Assembly (NCBI GenBank): GCA_964478225.1
Contig: CAYZHM010000003.1
Location: 1-64,000 of the forward strand
Direction: 5' to 3'
From: CAYZHM01 sp964478225
Lineage (GTDB): Bacteria; Pseudomonadota; Alphaproteobacteria; Micavibrionales; Micavibrionaceae
Length of the DNA stretch: 64,000 bases
This document shows, piece after piece, positions 58,947-64,000 of this stretch; the stretch's first letter is position 1; the number at the start of each line of letters is the position of its first letter. The position numbers and the translations under genes were made by a program. The notes under the pieces were generated by a model, which did not search any database, was not told the origin of the DNA, and saw only the letters and a program-made list of their open reading frames with translations.

Positions 58947-59138
58947 ATGAACGCTAAACAAAATTTCAAACAGCCCTATTTTCAAGGAAAAGCACCCTTG
59001 CTAGATGAGGAGTTCGACCTGTATGCATTAGAGATTATGGATCTCGTCATACAGGCTGCAAGAGAACCCGAAGATCCCAACGACTATATTATGGGTATTG
59101 GCAGCCCCGCGACAAACAAGCACATAGGAAGAGCCTGA
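58947..59138 (+). CDS. Small acidic protein at the islet end
   Basis: 63 residues from ATG 58947. A GTG at 58887 would extend into the hairpin and is less likely. Contains FDLYALEIMDLVIQAARE, a helix, then a short acidic part (EPEDPNDYIMGIGSPATNKH). No family recognised. Last gene before the right repeat. The 133-base stretch between it and the repeat shows only a TTACACA / TGTGTAA inverted repeat at 59207-59229. Confidence 0.5.
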   Translation: MNAKQNFKQPYFQGKAPLLDEEFDLYALEIMDLVIQAAREPEDPNDYIMGIGSPATNKHIGRA

Positions 59139-59206
59139 GCTTGACAGCGCCATCAATATTTCGAATGAGGAATGATTGCGTGCAGGAGATAGACTTGCCC
59201 ATTTTC

Positions 59207-59229
59207 TTACACAGTTTTAGAATGTGTAA
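59207..59229. repeat. Inverted repeat near the right islet end
   Basis: TTACACA at 59207-59213 and TGTGTAA at 59223-59229, a seven-base stem with a nine-base spacer, 43 bases inside the right repeat. Possibly a recombinase arm site or an operator remnant. Confidence 0.35.
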
Positions 59230-59271
59230 AAATTTAGCAAATAAAAACAATAGGATATAGCTATGTCAACG

Positions 59272-59328
59272 GACTTAAAATCTGTTGTTCGCAAGGACGT
59301 GGGGGTTCAAGTCCCCCCGGGCCCACCA
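59272..59328 (+). repeat. Right 57-bp direct repeat (attR-like tRNA-Leu fragment)
   Basis: An exact copy of the tRNA-Leu 3' end from the anticodon stem to CCA. It lacks the acceptor 5' strand and D arm, so it is not a functional tRNA. It marks the distal boundary of the islet. Confidence 0.95.
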
Positions 59329-59377
59329 ATCACGAAATAAGCGACGATTTGCATAGCACAGAACTTGGGAACTAAAA

Positions 59378-59998
59378 TCACCCGAGATTTTCATCAAGAC
59401 CATTGGCAAAAACATACTTCTTATCTCGGCGCGGCGAAACACCCGGGCCCATATCTCTTTTGGGCGCAAATGTTTTAAGATCATTACCAAATTCTTTTCG
59501 ATGTACGGCAAGATTAAAATCCGCGTCCATTATGCGCTTTTGTACATCATCCCAAAATTGTGGAGGCACAAAATGCACATAATCAAAGTGAGGTGGACGC
59601 TCGACTTGATGATAGGTTAACTCATATTCTACTTCCAACCACAAATGAGAATAATCGCGCTCGTTTTCAGCCTCATACTTACTCTCGACAGCTTCAATCA
59701 GATGCGTCACCCCTTCAATTTTCTCCCTATATTCGTCTTCCTTTTTCAAGTCCCTCTTTAGCTCTTCCTCATGCTCCATATCTTTTTCAAGCACTGCAGT
59801 GCCATTCTCCATAACCGGCTCCATCACAATCCGCGCCACCGCCTTCCAGCCATCTCCAATCTTTGTAAGACTAACCAGAAACACATGAACATTGTGCGAT
59901 CCCGCACTCATAGCGCTCGCATCCCCCAATGCCGCTGCAAGCGCTTCGCCCGCGCTGACAGAAGAAAATCCACTGACCTCATGTTCCTCCATATCCAA
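59378..59998 (-). CDS. Hypothetical protein, 206 aa
   Basis: 206 residues, acidic and mostly helical, without signal peptide or membrane segment. The middle is a charged helix (KDMEHEEELKRDLKKEDEYR). The region PPHFDYVHFVPPQFWDDVQKR near the end looks globular. The N-terminal third contains SVSAGEALAAALGDASA, which resembles dodecin or ferredoxin-like strands only superficially. Unrecognised. First chromosomal gene after the islet, on the minus strand. Confidence 0.55.
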   Translation of the reverse strand: MDMEEHEVSGFSSVSAGEALAAALGDASAMSAGSHNVHVFLVSLTKIGDGWKAVARIVMEPVMENGTAVLEKDMEHEEELKRDLKKEDEYREKIEGVTHLIEAVESKYEAENERDYSHLWLEVEYELTYHQVERPPHFDYVHFVPPQFWDDVQKRIMDADFNLAVHRKEFGNDLKTFAPKRDMGPGVSPRRDKKYVFANGLDENLG

Positions 59999-60171
59999 AC
60001 TCCTTATATAAAAAACACCCCAAGTAAACCAAAAATCCTGCGAAACTTCTTGATAAATATCAAAATATGATACAAAGCGCCACGTTCAACCTTCGCATCA
60101 CTTTTATTTCATGATATTTTAAGACCCTTAAAACAAGTGATTCCCACCCCAGTTTTTAAAGTTTTTATCTC

Positions 60172-61275
60172 TTGATTGCTCAAAAAACACTGACGGCCCG
60201 ATTTAACGAAATCGAAATACTCATCGCCAAAACGATAGAGTACCTGACTGTTCCTTCCGTTGTTGGTCACGAATTTTTATTTATGGAGCATCTCAGCCAT
60301 GATTTTCGCAATCTGGGGCTACGGACCGAAAAGCACGCGGGCGTGCTGGAAGTAACCGGCAACAATCCCCTCAGCGCCATCATCTGCGCGCACATTGATC
60401 GTCATGGCCTCATCAGCATAGGAGGCGGCACATATGCCTACGCTGCTCAATACGTGCGTGAACGCAAATATGGCGAACCCCATCCGCATTCCCAGGAAGA
60501 AATCATCCGTATCGCCACGCGCTTTGAGGGTGAAAAACTATATGCCTATGATGACATGACCGGTCAACGATTTGGAGAAGGAACCATTCACAAATATGAC
60601 CACCGAACTGTGTATGGGGATTCTCTTTTCAGGGTAGAAGGCATGGAACATGTCACCGACGGCACAGCGCTGGCTTACTCACGAATGGCCGAACTCAAAG
60701 GTATTTATTTAAGCGGCCAGCTCGACAACACGATATCCATCGGCACAATCTACGCTTTATTCAAAGCCGGGTTTCAAGGAACCGCGCTTCTGACCTGCGA
60801 AGAAGAAATCGGAAAGTCCTGGCTCCACATCGCCAATTTCCTACAAAAAAAATCCATCGAAACACGCAATTTAATTGTTATCGACACAAGTCCTTTTTCA
60901 GACGCCGACCCCATTAAAGAGGGCCGAGTTGTTTTCCGCAATCGCGACTTCCGCGAGGAATTCGATCCCTTAATGCTAACGAAATTCAAAGAACGCGCCA
61001 CCTTTCTCGAAACCCCCTGGCTGGTGAAAGATGAGTATCTCATTTCTTTGGGCAAAACCACTGAACAGCTTGGAGCCACAGAGTTGGGACGTTTGATCAA
61101 ACACTCTGAAGGCAGATGGTCCGGCAGCACCATTCAAATCCCCACTCTTGCCTATCACACAAGCAGCGAGACAACGAGCCGCGACGCCATCATCAATTAC
61201 TACGCATTTCTGCACAGCATTCTGATCGACGATCCGCTAAAACTGCAATATAAAGTGAAGGCTACAGCGAACTAA
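60172..61275 (+). CDS. M42-family metallopeptidase (glutamyl aminopeptidase-like)
   Basis: A 367-residue cocatalytic dizinc aminopeptidase. All family ligands can be found: the first histidine and aspartate in ICAHIDRHG, the bridging aspartate in SGQLDNTIS, the catalytic and ligand glutamates in CEEEIGKSW, the aspartate in VIDTSPFSD, and the final histidine in LAYHTSSETTS. The start is TTG at 60172 in the absence of any upstream ATG. Members make large tetrahedral aminopeptidases. The substrate is unknown. Convergent with the CinA-N gene, overlapping by 14 bases. Confidence 0.85.
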   Translation: MIAQKTLTARFNEIEILIAKTIEYLTVPSVVGHEFLFMEHLSHDFRNLGLRTEKHAGVLEVTGNNPLSAIICAHIDRHGLISIGGGTYAYAAQYVRERKYGEPHPHSQEEIIRIATRFEGEKLYAYDDMTGQRFGEGTIHKYDHRTVYGDSLFRVEGMEHVTDGTALAYSRMAELKGIYLSGQLDNTISIGTIYALFKAGFQGTALLTCEEEIGKSWLHIANFLQKKSIETRNLIVIDTSPFSDADPIKEGRVVFRNRDFREEFDPLMLTKFKERATFLETPWLVKDEYLISLGKTTEQLGATELGRLIKHSEGRWSGSTIQIPTLAYHTSSETTSRDAIINYYAFLHSILIDDPLKLQYKVKATAN

Positions 61276-61996
61276 GCGCATCGCGCACGTCCTGCGCAGC
61301 ATCTGCCAATCTGGCTTTATCCGATGAGCGCAATACGACACTGACAACATGCTTACCCTCGCGATATTGAGGATAGCTTCCAATGTCGACATCCGTGTAG
61401 TTATTCTGAATATTCCCAAGCTGCACTGCAATCGCACTTTCAGGCAATTCAACTTCAATCGTCTCGCTCATAACCACAGCCCCGCCTTTGAGACCAGGCA
61501 AAATACTATCCAGCATCCCCTGCATAATCGCCGGTACACCCGCCATCACATAAACATTACCGATGTTAAAACCGGGAGCCCCTGAAACCGGGTTCAACAC
61601 CAAATCCGCTCCCTCAGGTATCATGGTCATTTTCAAACGAGGCTCTGTCAATTCTTTAGGGTCGCCATAATGCGTTAACAGCAAAGCATACGCTTCGGGA
61701 TGCTGAACAAGATCAACCTCAAACGCCTTTGCCATGCACGGCGCGGTAATGTCATCATGCGTCGGCCCAATCCCGCCGGTCGTAAACACATAATCATATT
61801 GCACACGCAACCTGTTCACGGCATGAACAATCGCCGACTCAACATCCGGCACAACACGGACCTCCATAAGGCGAACGCCATACTCATTCAGATTTTCAGC
61901 AATATATTGGATATTCTTGTCCTGGGTCCTGCCGGACAAAATCTCATTGCCGATCACAAGCACGGCGGCAGTATATACGCGGTTCAGATCACTCAT
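61262..61996 (-). CDS. CinA N-terminal (MoaB/MogA-like) domain protein
   Basis: A 244-residue stand-alone molybdopterin-binding-like domain: VIGNEILSGRTQDKNIQYIA, then VRVVPDVESAI and TTGGIGPTHDDITAPCMAKAF. Related to the N-terminal half of competence/damage-inducible protein CinA. The C-terminal nicotinamide-nucleotide amidase half is absent, as in many alphaproteobacterial versions. It probably has an ADP-ribose or pterin pyrophosphatase-like role. Divergent from map, 40 bases apart. Confidence 0.87.
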   Translation of the reverse strand: MSDLNRVYTAAVLVIGNEILSGRTQDKNIQYIAENLNEYGVRLMEVRVVPDVESAIVHAVNRLRVQYDYVFTTGGIGPTHDDITAPCMAKAFEVDLVQHPEAYALLLTHYGDPKELTEPRLKMTMIPEGADLVLNPVSGAPGFNIGNVYVMAGVPAIMQGMLDSILPGLKGGAVVMSETIEVELPESAIAVQLGNIQNNYTDVDIGSYPQYREGKHVVSVVLRSSDKARLADAAQDVRDALSSL

Positions 61997-62036
61997 AACA
62001 TTGCCTTTTCAAGCAATATACGCTAATTCAACAAAG

Positions 62037-62846
62037 ATGAAAGATAAAGAGCAATATAACGCCGCAGGCATTCAGATCCATGGTCCTGCCGATTTCGAGG
62101 GTATGCGCGCAGCAGGAAAACTTGCTGCCGAGACACTGGATATGATTACAGAATACGTCATACCGGGCGTTACAACAGAGGAACTCGATAAGCGTTGCCG
62201 CAAATTTATAGAGCAACATGGCGCAATCCCCGCACCGCTTGGCTACAAAGGCTACCCCAAGTCCATCTGTACATCCGTTAATCATGTCGTGTGCCACGGC
62301 ATTCCTGGGGAAAAGAAACTTCTTGAGGGCGATATCGTCAATATCGATGTAACCGTTATCCTTGATGGGTGGCACGGTGACACCTCCCGCATGTATCTGC
62401 TTGGCGATAAAATCCCGATCAAAGCCCGAAAGCTTGTCGATGTAACTTATGAGTGCCTGATGGCCGGCATCGAGGTTGTTAAACCCGGCGCCACCCTGGG
62501 CGACATCGGCCACGCCATCCAAACCATAGCAGAGTCCAACCGTTTCTCCGTTGTCCGTGATTTTTGCGGGCATGGGCTTGGCAAGGTCTTCCACGCCCCG
62601 CCATCCGTCATGCACGCAGGAAATCCCGGCGAAGGCTTGGTCTTAGAGCCAGGCATGTTCTTCACCATCGAACCCATGATCAATGCCGGAAAATATCAAA
62701 CCAAAATTTTAGATGACGGGTGGACAGCCGTAACCCGCGATCGCTCACTTTCCGCACAGTTTGAGCACACAATCGCGGTGACAGACAGTGGATATGAAAT
62801 CTTTACGCTTTCCCCAAAAGAGCATCACAAACCACCCTACAAGTAA
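62037..62846 (+). CDS. map: Methionine aminopeptidase, type I
   Basis: A 269-residue metallopeptidase that removes initiator methionine. All five ligands are visible: two aspartates in NIDVTVILDGWHGDTSRMYL, histidine in FCGHGLGKVFH, glutamate in FFTIEPMINAG and glutamate in AQFEHTIAVT. The start at 62037 is preferred over upstream in-frame codons that overlap the divergent CinA-N gene. A longer N-terminus than E. coli Map, normal for alphaproteobacteria. Confidence 0.95.
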   Translation: MKDKEQYNAAGIQIHGPADFEGMRAAGKLAAETLDMITEYVIPGVTTEELDKRCRKFIEQHGAIPAPLGYKGYPKSICTSVNHVVCHGIPGEKKLLEGDIVNIDVTVILDGWHGDTSRMYLLGDKIPIKARKLVDVTYECLMAGIEVVKPGATLGDIGHAIQTIAESNRFSVVRDFCGHGLGKVFHAPPSVMHAGNPGEGLVLEPGMFFTIEPMINAGKYQTKILDDGWTAVTRDRSLSAQFEHTIAVTDSGYEIFTLSPKEHHKPPYK

Positions 62847-62849
62847 CAA

Positions 62850-62963
62850 TCAATGAATTTGTAGGGGCTGGGGCTCTTTATCCTTGTCCTCAAAAACAAT
62901 GACATCGCCAAGACCATCGCCCTGCTCTACATGCCATATTTTTTCGCCTTTTTTTGTTCCCAT
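62850..62963 (-). CDS. Possible 37-residue protein
   Basis: A 37-residue ORF (GTKKGEKIWHVEQGDGLGDV) with an AGAGG ribosome site six bases before its ATG at 62963. The composition looks protein-like and it fits the gap between map and radC. An upstream in-frame extension to 63068 adds a Lys/Phe-rich stretch with no ribosome site. Unknown function; treat as tentative. Confidence 0.35.
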   Translation of the reverse strand: MGTKKGEKIWHVEQGDGLGDVIVFEDKDKEPQPLQIH

Positions 62964-63112
62964 ATTCGCCTCTTCCGATTTCCTAAAAAATCTAACTAAT
63001 TTTATCTTATCGAATGTATGTGAAAAACACATTAAATTTACATAACATTTGATAGACTTTTGAGGCAAATTTTAAAGGTTCCCGCCCCCTCAAAATACTG
63101 ATAAAAAAAAAC

Positions 63113-63811
63113 ATGGCGAAGCCTATTCCAAAAGAAGAACCACCCCATTATCACGGCCACCGCGACCGCCTCAGACAACGATTTGTCGAAAGCGGCCCCG
63201 ATGCCCTCGCCGATTATGAGCTCTTGGAACTTCTCCTCTTTATGTGCATCCCCCGCCGGGACGTCAAACCCTTGGCCAAAATAATGCTCACCAAATTTGG
63301 CTCGCTACCGGAACTGATGAACGCCCCTATCGAAGACCTAACAAAAATCAGCGGCATATCCGAAAACACCGCCATCGCCATAAAAACTGTCATGGCCACG
63401 TCACACCGCATGATGAAACAGGAACTCATGCAAAAGCCCGTTCTGAACAACTGGACACGGCTTATGGATTATTGCCACGCCACAATGGCCCACGAAAAAC
63501 GTGAACATTTCCGCATCCTCTTCCTCAACAAGAAAAACGAACTCATCGAAGATGAAATTCAAGGCAGCGGCACCGTCGATCATACCCCCGCCTATCCCCG
63601 TGAAATTATGAAACGCGCTCTCGAACTTGGCGCAACCGCGATGATCCTTCTACACAACCACCCCAGCGGCGATCCCAAACCCTCTCGTGCTGACATCGAC
63701 ATGACCAACCAAATCATCCGCGCCGCCGAAGCGTTTGATATCATGATTCACGACCACATCATCATTTCAAGAAATGGTTACACAAGTTTCCGCAACGAAG
63801 GATTGATTTAG
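63113..63811 (+). CDS. radC: RadC-family JAB1/MPN-domain protein
   Basis: 232 residues. The N-terminal helix-hairpin-helix region (SLPELMNAPIEDLTKISGISENTA, outlined) precedes the JAMM motif, with a glutamate earlier and HNHPSGDPKPSRADIDMT carrying H-x-H-x7-S-x2-D. RadC was once linked to DNA repair, but its enzymatic activity is unproven. The full JAMM set suggests a functional zinc site. Complete. It ends two bases before the convergent EAL gene stop. Confidence 0.92.
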   Translation: MAKPIPKEEPPHYHGHRDRLRQRFVESGPDALADYELLELLLFMCIPRRDVKPLAKIMLTKFGSLPELMNAPIEDLTKISGISENTAIAIKTVMATSHRMMKQELMQKPVLNNWTRLMDYCHATMAHEKREHFRILFLNKKNELIEDEIQGSGTVDHTPAYPREIMKRALELGATAMILLHNHPSGDPKPSRADIDMTNQIIRAAEAFDIMIHDHIIISRNGYTSFRNEGLI

Positions 63812-63813
63812 GC

Positions 63814-64000
63814 TTAGTAAATCTGCGCAGCCTTGCCGGAATCAATCTTATAATCCGGCTTCGGCAGAGGCTTAGAGAACCAATATCCCTGCCCATAATC
63901 AACGCCCATATGATAAAGCATACGCGCCTCTTCCGCCGTCTCAACGCGCTCAGCCACAATTTTCACATCCAGATCCTTACACAGTTGAGCCAAATTTTTG
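63814..64000 (-). CDS. EAL-domain protein, C-terminal part (cut by window end)
   Basis: 61 codons plus stop of a minus-strand gene whose 5' part lies beyond the window. The residues KIVAERVETAEEARMLYHMG and VDYGQGYWFSKPLPKPDY are the C-terminal signature of EAL (c-di-GMP phosphodiesterase) domains. Whether a GGDEF or sensory domain precedes it cannot be seen. Confidence 0.9.
   Translation of the reverse strand, partial: KNLAQLCKDLDVKIVAERVETAEEARMLYHMGVDYGQGYWFSKPLPKPDYKIDSGKAAQIY

Larger units (their letters stand above)
54718..59328. mobile_element. tRNA-Leu integrated islet without integrase
   Basis: The tRNA-Leu 3' end from the anticodon stem to CCA (54718-54774) and its exact copy (59272-59328) bracket 4.5 kb. 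This is the footprint of tyrosine-recombinase integration into a tRNA gene. Inside are an OmpR-type regulator, an OmpA-like lipoprotein, CBS, DUF1328, a repeat lipoprotein, a CsbD-family protein, an ECF sigma factor and two small proteins. No integrase, excisionase or transposase is recognised, so the islet is either decayed or was moved by a recombinase supplied elsewhere. Confidence 0.85.

Noticed and set aside
54775..59271. Integrase, excisionase or transposase inside the islet
   Set aside because: None of the islet proteins has a tyrosine-recombinase RxxR/HxxR signature, a serine-recombinase domain or a DDE motif. No remnant is recognisable.
59272..59328. A second tRNA-Leu gene
   Set aside because: It lacks the acceptor 5' strand, D arm and half of the anticodon stem; only the 3' 57 bases are present.
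1..64000. CRISPR arrays, insertion sequences, prophage genes
   Set aside because: No repeat-spacer pattern, transposase, or phage structural gene was found anywhere in the window.

Overview
The window looks like chromosomal DNA of an alphaproteobacterium that is not GC-rich. The evidence is a condensing 5-aminolevulinate synthase (the C4 haem route), an aroC / yciI-fabI / pdxH neighbourhood, an hrcA / rph / rdgB / hemW cluster next to grpE-dnaK-dnaJ, a Rickettsia-type 17 kDa surface-antigen lipoprotein, an EcfG-like sigma factor and a COQ9/TetR-like regulator. I cannot name a genus. A Micavibrio-like or other deep alphaproteobacterial lineage would fit, but that is inference.

Layout. 0-12 kb: HAD phosphatase, sppA, aroC, a thermonuclease-like protein, a pair of small unknown genes (the second cut by an in-frame amber), a MenI-type thioesterase, yciI-fabI, a 17 kDa-antigen lipoprotein, pdxH and a zincin-fold protein with no zinc motif. 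12-28 kb: pterin dehydratase, a ThDP enzyme, a receiver protein with an Hpt-like partner, hemA (ALAS), a PfkB kinase, an orphan peptide-binding protein, a heptosyltransferase-like GT9, ygfZ, ppdK and a polyprenyl synthase. 28.2-31.0 kb: a predicted copper-responsive operon (outer-membrane-like protein, MerP/CopZ-like and MerT-like proteins, CsoR, SO_0444-type permease) with a CsoR-type palindrome inside its promoter. 31.7-34 kb: queC-queD-queE-queF behind a preQ1-I riboswitch. 34-36 kb: an inverse autotransporter. 36-42 kb: an isolated C-terminal domain of the alphaproteobacterial MgpS-type helicase, hemW-rdgB, a free-standing RNA polymerase alpha-CTD-like protein, and rph. 41-49 kb: hrcA, an unknown periplasmic protein, grpE, dnaK (with a strong sigma-32 type promoter), a mini J-protein, dnaJ, dapB, ogt and nth. 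50-54 kb: bactofilin, uvrC, a pentapeptide-repeat protein and a MarR-like regulator.

The most unusual part is 54.7-59.3 kb. An intact tRNA-Leu(UAA) gene is followed 4.55 kb later by an exact 57-bp copy of its 3' end, the signature of site-specific integration. The bracketed islet has no recognisable integrase. It carries a compact envelope and general-stress set: an orphan OmpR-type response regulator, an OmpA-like lipoprotein, a CBS protein, a DUF1328 membrane protein, a repeat lipoprotein, a CsbD-family protein, an EcfG-like ECF sigma factor and two tiny hydrophilic proteins. Three of its transcription units share a bipartite upstream element with identical internal spacing, so the islet may be a self-contained regulon.

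The window ends with an unknown gene, an M42 peptidase, a CinA-N protein, map, radC and the C-terminal end of an EAL-domain gene. Genes are packed very tightly. Convergent neighbours usually abut or overlap, and four convergent pairs share the same 4-base stop/stop overlap.
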